Shown here one piece after another: positions 1 through 9,419 of a DNA stretch of 64,000 nucleotides. Every line of letters begins with the position of its first letter. Positions within the stretch are counted from its first letter, which is position 1. A program made the translations under genes and the position numbers. A model generated the notes under the pieces. The model saw only the letters and a program-made list of their open reading frames with translations, was not told where the DNA came from and did no database searches. The stretch comes from Aequorivita sp. HC6-5 (GTDB lineage Bacteria > Bacteroidota > Bacteroidia > Flavobacteriales > Flavobacteriaceae), in assembly GCA_905182755.1 (NCBI GenBank), contig CAJJCS010000001.1, positions 138,945 to 202,944 on the forward strand. The letters run 5' to 3'.

Positions 1-586
1 AGCTGCCACTGGCATTGACATTCAGATTATTGATGGTAATGATGAAGCTGCTATTATTGCATCTACAGATTTAAAGCAACTCATTAGTGATAATAAAGTA
101 TTCTTATATGTAGATGTGGGAGGGGGCTCCACAGAATTTACAGTCTTTGCCAATGGTCAAAATATTGCGTCACACTCATTTAAATTGGGCACGGTCCGTA
201 TTATAAACGGCATGGTTGACGACGCTATGTGGGAACAGGCACAACAGTGGGTTACCCAACATACAAAAGCATATTCTAAAATTAATGTAATAGGCTCTGG
301 AGGAAATATAAATAGTATATATCGCTTTAGCGAAAAGAAGGTAGGGCAGCCCCTGAGTTATTTGTTTATGTCTAACTTCTATGAAAAAGTAAAACAGTAT
401 GATTACAACCAGCGTGTATTTGAACTCAAAATGAATCCAGATAGGGCAGATGTGATTATTCCAGCTACGCGTATTTACCTGTCTGCCATGAAGTGGGCAA
501 AAGCAAAAAACATGTATGTTCCTAAAATTGGTTTGGCAGATGGTATTGTAAAACAGCTTTACAATGAACGAAATGCAAGTACGTAG
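1..586 (+). CDS. Ppx/GppA-type exopolyphosphatase, 5'-truncated by window start
   Basis: Open frame continues upstream of the listed ORF (ATGIDIQIIDGNDEAAIIA...FLYVDVGGGSTEFTVF); DVGGGSTE motif and SGGNINSIYR typical of Ppx/GppA. Confidence 0.85.
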   Translation, partial: AATGIDIQIIDGNDEAAIIASTDLKQLISDNKVFLYVDVGGGSTEFTVFANGQNIASHSFKLGTVRIINGMVDDAMWEQAQQWVTQHTKAYSKINVIGSGGNINSIYRFSEKKVGQPLSYLFMSNFYEKVKQYDYNQRVFELKMNPDRADVIIPATRIYLSAMKWAKAKNMYVPKIGLADGIVKQLYNERNAST

Positions 587-612
587 AGATAGCGTTTGTT
601 TCTAGAACAAAG

Positions 613-1224
613 TTATCCATGAATACTTTCATTTTTACTCAAATCTTTCATGACTTGAGCTTCAAAATTTAGTAAATCTTGCCATTTTTCATCTACTTCT
701 TTTCGGTCTCCATATTGTCTTGCAAAGCCTAGAAACATGGTGTAATGATTTGCTTCGCTAACCATAAGTTTATGGTAAAAATCTGCTAATTCTTGATCTT
801 CTAATTCTTCACTCAGTAGTCTGAAACGCTCACAACTTCTAGCCTCTATCAGCGCGGCATATAAAAGCCTGTGAACTAGTTGTGTTGTTCTGCTGCCACC
901 TTTTGGGAAGAATTTTAAAATCTCTAGTACGTAGCTATCTTTACGATCACGCCCCAAAGTCCAGCCACGGGCTATGATTTTATCATGTACTAGTTTGAAG
1001 TGACTAATCTCTTCTTTTACAAGCGCCACCATTTCTTGAACCAACGCTGTATACTCAGGAAATGAAACAATTAAAGAGATGGCCGTAGAGGTTGCTTTTT
1101 GTTCACAATAGGCGTGATCTGTCAGTATTTCCTCAATATTTTTCTCAACAATATTTACCCATCTTGGATCTGTAGGCAATTTTAACCCCAGCATTTTAAT
1201 TGGGTTTTGTGATTTTGAATTCAT
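613..1224 (-). CDS. miaE: tRNA-(ms[2]io[6]A)-hydroxylase, MiaE family
   Basis: 203 aa; LVKEEISHF, LIEARSCERF and SEANHYTMFL di-iron ferritin-like motifs characteristic of MiaE. Confidence 0.85.
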   Translation of the reverse strand: MNSKSQNPIKMLGLKLPTDPRWVNIVEKNIEEILTDHAYCEQKATSTAISLIVSFPEYTALVQEMVALVKEEISHFKLVHDKIIARGWTLGRDRKDSYVLEILKFFPKGGSRTTQLVHRLLYAALIEARSCERFRLLSEELEDQELADFYHKLMVSEANHYTMFLGFARQYGDRKEVDEKWQDLLNFEAQVMKDLSKNESIHG

Positions 1225-1232
1225 AGCAGTAA

Positions 1233-2997
1233 TTAAATATCTAGTTCAAAGGCATTTCTGAGCGCTTCTAGATTAGGGTTTTTTTCCACTAGTTTTTCAT
1301 ACTTCTCTTTGTCTGTATATGCATACCGTTTTACTTGCAATTCATTAACATCTATTACCAGATCAACATTGTAATTTTGAAGTTCTTTGCGCATGTATGT
1401 TAACAGCTCAAATTTATCTCTTTCTACCTCTATTTTTATGGTTTGATTTGGAAATTCAAGATGAATCATCCCATCTTTTAATTTAGGCTCATTCATGGTA
1501 AGGTGAGACAAGAAATTGTATTTCCCTTGCCCTTTAACAATCTCCGTATATGCATTCCAGTGAGTAATCATTTGCTGCTGAGTGAAATCTTCAGTAGGCA
1601 GGTTTTCTTGATTAGGAATCCCTTGCATTAATTTCTTTTGTGAGCTGTTGCTTTTTTTGAATGCTTTTTAAGGATAGTGCTGAAACTCTTTTTTTCGAGG
1701 AAACTTCGTCTTTAATTGGCTGTGGTTGCTGGATAATTTCTTGTTTATCTACCTGGGTAGAGGAAGGGTTTTGATTTTCTTGCTCCTTCGTCTGGTTTGT
1801 TTGCACAATTGGTGGAGTTGCAATGGCAGGTACTTGCTGGGTAGTATCTAGCTTTTCTTGAGCCTGTCCTGCTATTTCTTTAAAATGAGAAGGAGGAAGT
1901 ACAAAACGTTTTTTTAGCTTATTGGCCTTTTTTTTTTCTCCCTGCGCAGTGAGAGATGTCAATTGCATTAAGCATAGTTCTACTAGTAGCCTTTGGTTGC
2001 GGCTTGTTTTAAATTTCAAATCACAGGAGTTAGCAATATCAAGCGCCTCTATTAAAAAATCGTGAGGGGTCTGCTGTGATTGCTCTAGATACATTTTCTT
2101 TACCTGATCACCTACCTCTAGCAGGGAGATGGTTTGTTGGTTTTTGCAAACCAATAAGTCTCTAAAGTGAGAAGCTAGTCCCATAATAAAATGATGACCA
2201 TCAAACCCTTTGCTTAAAATTTCATTGTAGGCTAACAATACCTGAGGAATATCATTTTGTATCACAAGGTCTGTGATATTAAAATAATAGGTGTAATCTA
2301 GTACATTGAGATTTTCTGTAACTGCTTCACGGGTAAGGTTTTCTCCAGAAAAACTAACTACTCTATCAAAAATAGAGAGTGCATCTCTAAGAGCACCATC
2401 CGCTTTTTGAGCAATAACATGCAAGCGCATCATCTTGAGCGGTGATATTTTCTTGTTGGGCTACAGACGCTAAATGTCCTTTAATATCTTGTACTGTAAT
2501 ACGTCTAAAATCAAAAATTTGACATCTTGATAATATTGTAGGTATGATTTTGTGTTTCTCTGTAGTTGCTAATATAAAAATGGCATGCTTTGGCGGCTCT
2601 TCAAGGGTTTTTAAAAAAGCATTAAATGCAGCAGATGACAACATGTGTACCTCATCTATAATATAGACCTTGTATTGTCCAACCTGTGGAGGAATACGTA
2701 CTTGGTCTATAAGATTTCTTATATCATCTACAGAATTATTAGAGGCAGCATCTAATTCAAAAATATTAAAAGCAAAATCCTCATCTTCTTTATGATTCCG
2801 TCTTGGTTTATTTTTTTTGCCAATATACGCGCACAGGTCGTTTTACCAACGCCTCTTGGTCCTGTAAACAAAAGCGCTTGTGCTAAGTGATTGTTTTCTA
2901 TGGCATTTTCCAAGGTATTTGTAATAGCCTTTTGGCCTACAACATCTTTAAATGTTGTGGGTCTGTACTTTCTAGCCGATACAATAAATGGTTCCAT
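1233..2997 (-). CDS. dnaX: DNA polymerase III subunit gamma/tau, reading frame interrupted by about 3 frameshifts
   Basis: Fragments 2752-2997 (SARKYRPTTFKDVVGQ, GPRGVGKTT), 2387-2644 (MLSSAAFNAFLKTLEEPPKHAIFILATTEKHKIIPTILSRCQIFDFRR), 1612-2433 and 1233-1628 are consecutive parts of one DnaX. The missing part (NHKEDEDFAFNIFELDAASNNSVDDIRNLIDQVRIPPQVGQYKVYIIDEVHML) is readable in another frame at about 2640-2805. Confidence 0.9.
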
Positions 2998-3081
2998 AGT
3001 ATAGAAACAAATATAAGTAGGTGCGTTCCTTAATTAAAAAAATAGAGCTTCTTATTTTACGATATTTATTAACAATAATGA

Positions 3082-3089
3082 TACTTTTG
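3082..3089 (+). promoter_or_regulatory. Putative Bacteroidota -7 box (TACTTTTG) of rnpB
   Basis: Matches TAnnTTTG and ends 5 nt before the first conserved base of the RNase P RNA; no clear -33 TTG seen. Confidence 0.5.
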
Positions 3090-3093
3090 CAAT

Positions 3094-3414
3094 AGCAGGT
3101 CGCCTTATCGCTTCAAACTTGTTTTGAAGAGGAAAGTCCGGGCACCATAGGGAAGTATAGCGGCTAACAGCCGTCATTTCTAATAGCTTTAGCTAAAAGA
3201 GAGAGGACTAGTGCAACAGAAAGTATGTACAGGTTATGCTGTAGTGAAACCAGGTAAACTCTATGCGGTGAAATGCCACGTATACCAGCAATAAGGGTTC
3301 CCGCCCATGCTGGAGGGTGGGCAGATGGAGTGTATGTGTAAATGTACACCTAGATAAATGATAAGGAATTTTTGGCACAAGCCAAATTGAACAGAACCCG
3401 GCTTATAGACCTGC
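3094..3414 (+). ncRNA. rnpB: RNase P RNA (bacterial class A)
   Basis: 5' agcaggtc pairs with 3' gacctgct (P1); conserved gaggaaagtccgggc and acagaacccggcttatagacctgc blocks; followed by a T-run. Confidence 0.95.
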
Positions 3415-3433
3415 TTTTTTTATAATTTGGATT

Positions 3434-3967
3434 TTATTGAAAAAAACTAAAGACAGAACCGCCGTATCTTCTTGACTCTGAAAAACGCTCAAAGCCAGAT
3501 ACATCTGTATGTTTTGAGTGTTCTAAAATAAAAACTCCTTCTTGGGATACAAAACCATTTTTGAATGATTGGCTAATCATTTGCTCTAGTTGTTGGAGGG
3601 TGAAATCATAAGGAGGGTCTGCAAAAATGATATCAAAAGACCTTGAAGGCATTTTTGTATACTTAAAAATATCAGCTTTGATAGCATGAATATTGTAGTG
3701 TAGTTCTTCAGAGATTTTAGAAATATATTTGATGCAACCAAAATGACTATCTACCGAGGTTATATCTTTGCAACCTCTGGAGGCAAACTCATAACTAATG
3801 TTTCCAGTACCAGAAAATAAATCAAGTAATGATATGTCTTGAAACATCCACCTATGGTTTAAAATATTAAACAATCCTTCTTTGGCAAAATCTGTGGTGG
3901 GACGCACCGGTAAAGACTTTGGAGCCATGAGGCGTTTCCCTTTATGTAAACCTGAAATAATGCGCAT
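3434..3967 (-). CDS. rsmD: 16S rRNA (guanine(966)-N(2))-methyltransferase RsmD
   Basis: MRIISGLHKGKRLMAPKSLPVRPTTDFAKEGLFNIL...LLDLFSGTGNISYEFASRG...DIIFADPPYDF; starts at ATG 3967 inside the long fused ORF. Confidence 0.9.
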   Translation of the reverse strand: MRIISGLHKGKRLMAPKSLPVRPTTDFAKEGLFNILNHRWMFQDISLLDLFSGTGNISYEFASRGCKDITSVDSHFGCIKYISKISEELHYNIHAIKADIFKYTKMPSRSFDIIFADPPYDFTLQQLEQMISQSFKNGFVSQEGVFILEHSKHTDVSGFERFSESRRYGGSVFSFFQ

Positions 3968-3969
3968 TG

Positions 3970-4789
3970 CTATATATTTGAAATAATAAATTGTTCGTGC
4001 TTTGGAGTGTCTTTGATTTCTGCTCCCTTTGTTGTTTGGCTCAAAATTGATGTGTCTTATATAGGTGAATAATAGTGCAAATAAAGAATCATCTTTTGTT
4101 ATAGCTCCACTTAATGTTACAGTGTCTGTTTCTGGTTTAAGCCCTAATTGTTCATAGCAAAAAAGGATATAATATATAAAATCTTCAGGTGTTTTGTAGC
4201 TATAGGTATTGCATAATTGTAATTTACTATTCTTACTTACTATACAGGTGAAACTATCTTTAAATACATGCACATGCACCTTTGGCGAGTTTATATCACT
4301 AGGGCTATTTAAAATTGTCTCTAGTAATTTTGTAGTAGCATGATAATAAGAAAAACTCCCGTAGGTATCAAAAAAGAAATTATTGACATTTATATAAGGC
4401 GTATATACTGTAATAATATCTTGGGTATGCACCGTATCAAAGGCTATGAAATCTGTGGCAAGTATTTTTGAATTAAACTTTAAATACTCTGCTGCTTTTT
4501 GAGGATCAAAAAGTGATTTAGGCACGTTTGTGGCCATGTCATTGCAGTGTATTAAAACAACATCATCAAAGTTATTTTTAAGCTCGGGGGTGTCGTTGAT
4601 TTTTTGTGTAAGGTGAGTAAGTAACTCTTCTGGAGTAATGGCCTGGTCAAAAATTGTTTCACAGAAAAAGAGAACTTCTTTGGTGTGGGTGTGGGTTATT
4701 AAAAAAGAATGTCCGGTCAATGCTAATTGAACGGACAGGCTTTGATGGGCAATAGGCCCTGTATTATTGTTTTGTTTGTTCAGCGTCAT
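3970..4789 (-). CDS. DUF3822 family protein, probable frameshift near 4010-4020 (fused to rsmD in the ORF track)
   Basis: MTLNKQNNNTGPIAHQSLSVQLALTGHSFLI... resembles DUF3822. Alternative 3' frame gives EIKDTPKHEQFIISNI* ending 3 nt before the rsmD ATG. Confidence 0.7.
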
Positions 4790-5458
4790 ATATTTTTGGC
4801 CAGTTACCAGAGGTGTCAACCTCTTCTAGAGATCCAACTTTAACAAAGGCGCCATTTACACCCTCAACAGATACAACCTGCTGTTCTTGATTGATTAGGT
4901 CTTTATCCAAACCTTCTAGAATGATTTTCTTGCTAATTCTAGCTTCAAAAGCAGAATAGGCTTTCTCATTTTTTCTTCCTTGGTTTTTTATAACCTCACC
5001 AACTCTAAGCTCTATTATCCAGTAATTCCCTCTTGCTCTAGTGGTAAATTCATCATTGTCTTGTAACGATCTGTACCTCCAAATATAGAATCTCTAACAG
5101 CTGTAAAACCTAAAGTGTCCAACAAAACGGCCTCTAGAATATATCCTCCTGTTTTTGCGTCTAAGCCGTAGGCTTTATTTTTCTTCTCATCTGCATAACT
5201 AGTGTCACGTCTTTGAACGTTTGCAAACTGTGCAGTATCTAAAAAACGAACCAAGCTATCAAAACTTCCTGTAAATTTACCAGTGATTTCTTTGTGTGCT
5301 AACTCTGCAGCTCGAACATCTTTTAAGTTTTTAATCACTTTGGCATAACGGGCGTCACGTTTTTCATTAAATTCTACAGGGCCAATAATTGAGCTGTATA
5401 ATTTCCACCCTAAAAAGATAATGAGTACCCAAAGAACAAGTTGTAATATTAATTTCAT
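4764..5458 (-). CDS. Conserved flavobacterial membrane-anchored protein of unknown function, probable frameshift near 5015-5030
   Basis: MKLILQLVLWVLIIFLGWKLYSSI... N-terminal TM. Continues out of frame as IIELRVGEVIKNQGRKNEKAYSAFEARISKKIILEGLDKDLINQEQQVVSVEGVNGAFVKVGSLEEVDTSGNWPKIYDAEQTKQ*. Confidence 0.7.
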
Positions 5459-5583
5459 TGTAAAGAAAAATTTAGGTTTTTTTAGAAATACTAGGTCTAT
5501 CGCAAATCTACAATTTTTTTTTGTTCGTAAAAGTATATTCATAAAAATAATGGCATCTTTAAGGCTTCTAAGAAACCTCTTTT

Positions 5584-7014
5584 ATGGATGTGTCACAATT
5601 TTATAGTTTACTGAAAAGCGATTTTCCGCATAACACTACTGCAAAACAGGATATTGCACTGCATTTGCTGTCCAAATTTGTGTTAAATGACAAGAAAAAT
5701 GAAGTGTTTTTACTCAAAGGATATGCCGGTACGGGTAAAACAACCATAACCGGAACCATAGTTAAGAACCTTGGTAAAGCAAAAATGTCTTCAGTGCTTT
5801 TGGCACCAACAGGAAGAGCTGCTAAGGTAATTAGTAATTATGCTGGTAAAGAAGCCTTTACCATTCATAGAAAAATATACTATCCCAAACCAAAAAAAGG
5901 AGGAGGGGTTTCTTTTACATTGCAAAATAATAAGCACAGAAACACCATTTTCATGGTTGATGAGGCTTCTATGATTCCAGATATTAATCAAGACGCTAAG
6001 CTTTTTGAAAACGGTTCTTTACTCGATGATTTATTGCAATTTATATACAGTGGTCATAACTGTAAGCTGTTGCTTATTGGAGATACTGCTCAATTACCTC
6101 CTGTAAAACTTGATGTAAGCCCAGCTCTGGATGCCCGTATATTAGAAAACCAATTTAACAAACATGTTATAGAGATAGAGCTTGATGATGTGGTACGCCA
6201 GCAGCATGATAGTGGTATTTTATGGAATGCAACCAAATTAAGAGAAACACTAAATGAAGGAATTTATGATCGTTTTAAATTTAGTGATCAGGTATTTGCA
6301 GATGTAGTGAAGCCTCAAGATGGCATGGAAATTATGGATGCCCTTGAGCAGCACTATAACAGTGAAGACAATGATAATACAGTACTTATTGTAAGATCAA
6401 ACAAACGCGCAAATTTATATAACCAAAGCATACGCACTCGCATTTTGTTTCAAGAAGATGAGCTTTCTGCGGGAGATAGATTAATGGTGGTTAAAAATAA
6501 CTATCACTGGGTTTCTAGTGAGAGTGATGCAGGATTTATTGCAAATGGAGATATAGTACAAGTTTTAGAAATTTTCAGATTTGTTGACCTATATGGTTTT
6601 CGTTTTGCAGAGGTAAAAGTGCAGTTAGCAGATTATCCAAAAATGAAAGCCTTTGAAACCGTATTGCTTTTAAACACACTTACTTCTGAAACTCCCTCAC
6701 TAACCTATGATGATTCTAACCGCCTGTATCAAGAGGTGATGAAAGATTATGCACATGAGAGTTCGAAATTCAAAAAATTTCAAGCGGTTAAAAAAAACAG
6801 ATATTTTAATGCCCTTCAAGTAAAATTCTCTTATGCAATTACGTGTCATAAAAGCCAGGGAGGGCAATGGCAAAATGTATTTGTTGAACAGCCTTATTTG
6901 CCCAATGGTGTAGATAAAGATTACCTTCGTTGGTTGTATACAGCTATCACAAGAGCCCAAGAAAAATTATATTTGATTGGTTTTAAAGAAGATTTTTTTG
7001 AACAAGATGCCTAA
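5584..7014 (+). CDS. ATP-dependent RecD-like DNA helicase (UvrD-like C-terminal domain)
   Basis: Walker A LKGYAGTGKTT, LLAPTGRAAKV, VDEASMI, GDTAQLPPV, SYAITCHKSQGGQW and YTAITRAQEKLYLI motifs. Confidence 0.88.
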   Translation: MDVSQFYSLLKSDFPHNTTAKQDIALHLLSKFVLNDKKNEVFLLKGYAGTGKTTITGTIVKNLGKAKMSSVLLAPTGRAAKVISNYAGKEAFTIHRKIYYPKPKKGGGVSFTLQNNKHRNTIFMVDEASMIPDINQDAKLFENGSLLDDLLQFIYSGHNCKLLLIGDTAQLPPVKLDVSPALDARILENQFNKHVIEIELDDVVRQQHDSGILWNATKLRETLNEGIYDRFKFSDQVFADVVKPQDGMEIMDALEQHYNSEDNDNTVLIVRSNKRANLYNQSIRTRILFQEDELSAGDRLMVVKNNYHWVSSESDAGFIANGDIVQVLEIFRFVDLYGFRFAEVKVQLADYPKMKAFETVLLLNTLTSETPSLTYDDSNRLYQEVMKDYAHESSKFKKFQAVKKNRYFNALQVKFSYAITCHKSQGGQWQNVFVEQPYLPNGVDKDYLRWLYTAITRAQEKLYLIGFKEDFFEQDA

Positions 7015-7090
7015 TGTTAATCTTCAATGTACATTAATATGTATTTTTGTTTGACAACATAATTTTAATAATAACAAACCCTAAAGTACC

Positions 7091-7843
7091 TTGAATACTA
7101 GTATGAAAATAATAGCAATGATACCGGCACGCTACCAGGCCTCTCGTTTTCCTGGAAAATTGATGCAAGATTTAGGGGGTCAAACTGTAATTTTACGCAC
7201 CTACAGGGCAACCGTGGCTACGGGCCTGTTTGAGGATGTTTTTGTAGTTACCGATAGTGCTATTATTTTTAAAGAAATTACTGCCCATGGCGGAAAAGCC
7301 ATCATGAGTATCAAGGAACATGAGTGCGGCAGCGACCGAATAGCAGAGGCTGTTGCCAACATGGATATTGACATTGTTGTAAATGTGCAAGGAGATGAGC
7401 CTTTTACAAACAAAGAAGCATTGGTAACACTTTTGGATGTCTTTAAAGCCGCGGATGCCACAAAAATAGATTTGGCCTCTTTGATGGTTAAAATTACAGA
7501 TTGGGATGAAATTAATAATTCTAATTGCGTGAAGGTTATCGTTAATAAAGAGAGTTTTGCTCAGTATTTTTCTAGAGCTCCCATACCTTTTGCTCGTGAT
7601 AAAGATTTGGCAACAAGTTACTATAAACATAAAGGAATTTATGCCTTTACAAAGCAGGCGCTGTTAGATTTTTATCATCTGCCAATGGGCACTCTAGAGG
7701 CTATAGAGAAAATTGAATGCATACGGTATTTGGAATATGGAAAAAATATTAAAATGGTAGAGACCACCGTTCAAGGAATTGGTATTGACACCCCCGAAGA
7801 TCTAATCAAGGCAAATGTTATCTTAAAAAACAAACAACACTAG
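7091..7843 (+). CDS. kdsB: 3-deoxy-manno-octulosonate cytidylyltransferase
   Basis: [44 protein letters not shown]; start likely at the internal ATG ([11 protein letters not shown]). Confidence 0.95.
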   Translation: MNTSMKIIAMIPARYQASRFPGKLMQDLGGQTVILRTYRATVATGLFEDVFVVTDSAIIFKEITAHGGKAIMSIKEHECGSDRIAEAVANMDIDIVVNVQGDEPFTNKEALVTLLDVFKAADATKIDLASLMVKITDWDEINNSNCVKVIVNKESFAQYFSRAPIPFARDKDLATSYYKHKGIYAFTKQALLDFYHLPMGTLEAIEKIECIRYLEYGKNIKMVETTVQGIGIDTPEDLIKANVILKNKQH

Positions 7844-7906
7844 AGTTGTAGTACCTTAGAAAAATAGCACCATCATAATTTAGCAAATCACACCAAGCAA
7901 CACTAC

Positions 7907-8443
7907 ATGGGATTAACAAAATTTATATACTTTAATTTACTTGGGTGGAAAATAGATGGAGACTTTGACCGCTCCATTAAAAAATCTATACTAATAGTTG
8001 CTCCTCATACCAGCAATATCGATTTTTTATTATCTGTACTAGTGAGACGTATTTTAAAGCTGCAAATTAATTTTGTAGCTAAAAAAGAGTTGTTTAAACC
8101 TCTATGGGGATGGTATTTTAAATGGATGGGTGGCGCTGCTTTAAATAGAAATAAGGCTGAGAACAAAGTACAAGCTATTGCTAATGTATTTTCAGAACAT
8201 CAAGAATTTAGGTTGGCTATAGCTCCCGAAGGGACCAGAAAAAAAGTAAGCACCTGGAAAACAGGGTATTATTACATAGCCCTTAAGGCCAATGTGCCAA
8301 TTATCTCTGTGCGTTTAGACTATCAAAATAAGGTGATGGGTATCAGTGAGCCTTTTTACCCTACTGGAGATATCAAGGCTGATGAGCTTAAATTAAGAGC
8401 TTTTTACAAGGGCATAAAAGGCAAGGTGGCAGCTTGGAGTTAG
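7907..8443 (+). CDS. 1-acyl-sn-glycerol-3-phosphate acyltransferase-like protein
   Basis: APHTSNIDFLLS (HX4D-type) and APEGTRKKVSTWKTG acyltransferase motifs. Confidence 0.85.
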   Translation: MGLTKFIYFNLLGWKIDGDFDRSIKKSILIVAPHTSNIDFLLSVLVRRILKLQINFVAKKELFKPLWGWYFKWMGGAALNRNKAENKVQAIANVFSEHQEFRLAIAPEGTRKKVSTWKTGYYYIALKANVPIISVRLDYQNKVMGISEPFYPTGDIKADELKLRAFYKGIKGKVAAWS

Positions 8444-8469
8444 AAGCCACTAGTGATACGACTTTTTAT

Positions 8470-9189
8470 CTAGGGTGTAGTTTCTTCCATGGTGTGATAT
8501 ACATTTTGTACATCATCATCTTCTTCTAGCTTCTCTAATAATTTTTCTACATCTGCCGTTTGCTCTGGTGTGATAGATTTAGTCACCTGAGGTATGCGTT
8601 CAAAACCGGAAGACAAAATTTCAATATTATGTGTCTCAAGGTAGCTTTGAATATTTCCGAAGCTTTCAAAAGGAGCATAAATTAAAACGCCATCTTCGTC
8701 CTCAAATATTTCTTCTACGCCATAATCTATAAGTTCTAGCTCTAATTCTTCAAGATCTAATTCTCCCACATTCACCCTAAAATTACAAAGGTGATCAAAC
8801 ATAAAAACAACAGACCCAGAGGTACCCATATTACCATCACATTTATTGAAATAGGAGCGTACATTTGCAACAGTTCTGGTATTGTTATCTGTAGCTGTTT
8901 CTATTAATATGGCAATACCATGTTGTGCATATCCTTCAAATAATACTTCTTTATAATCTCCTAGACTCTTGTCACTAGCACGTTTGATGGCTCTCTCTAC
9001 GTTGTCTTTGGGCATGTTCAAAGACTTTGCGTTTTGAATCACTGCACGCAACCTGGAATTTGAATCTGGATCTGGGCCGCCTTCTTTGACCGCCATTACA
9101 ATGTCTTTACCAATTCTGGTAAAGGCCTTACTCATGGCAGACCAACGTTTCATTTTCCTTGCTTTTCTGAATTCAAAAGCTCTTCCCAT
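8470..9189 (-). CDS. YebC/PmpR (TACO1) family protein
   Basis: MGRAFEFRKARKMKRWSAMSKAFTRIGKDI...NMPKDNVERAIKRASD is the YebC signature. Confidence 0.92.
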   Translation of the reverse strand: MGRAFEFRKARKMKRWSAMSKAFTRIGKDIVMAVKEGGPDPDSNSRLRAVIQNAKSLNMPKDNVERAIKRASDKSLGDYKEVLFEGYAQHGIAILIETATDNNTRTVANVRSYFNKCDGNMGTSGSVVFMFDHLCNFRVNVGELDLEELELELIDYGVEEIFEDEDGVLIYAPFESFGNIQSYLETHNIEILSSGFERIPQVTKSITPEQTADVEKLLEKLEEDDDVQNVYHTMEETTP

Positions 9190-9419
9190 AATAGTGTATT
9201 TTTAGTAAAAGCCAAATATAAAAAATACACACTCTAAAAACCAACTGTGTACTCAAAAGTTTCATTTCATAAATTATTGATCATTTAATTTGGCTTTTTG
9301 GTTTGTTGTACCTACAATTTTTTAACAAAAAAATGTTTTTTCAGAAAAATACTATCAAAGTAGTATGGTAGAAGTCACAAAAGAACGTAATTTTGCAACT
9401 TGCATAAATTCTCATAATT

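Noticed and set aside
1233-2997. Programmed ribosomal frameshifting in dnaX as in E. coli
   Set aside because: Three separate breaks are needed to build one DnaX, and many unrelated genes in the window show similar breaks; sequence indels are simpler.
3164-3349. 61-aa minus-strand ORF
   Set aside because: Lies entirely within rnpB.
5584-7014. RecD-like helicase as a defence island component
   Set aside because: Neighbours are rsmD/DUF3822 and kdsB, an ordinary core context.
7193-7630. Antisense ORFs such as those over kdsB, murein, pheT, recG and fad genes
   Set aside because: Opposite-strand shadows of well-supported conserved genes with low-complexity translations and no recognisable domain.
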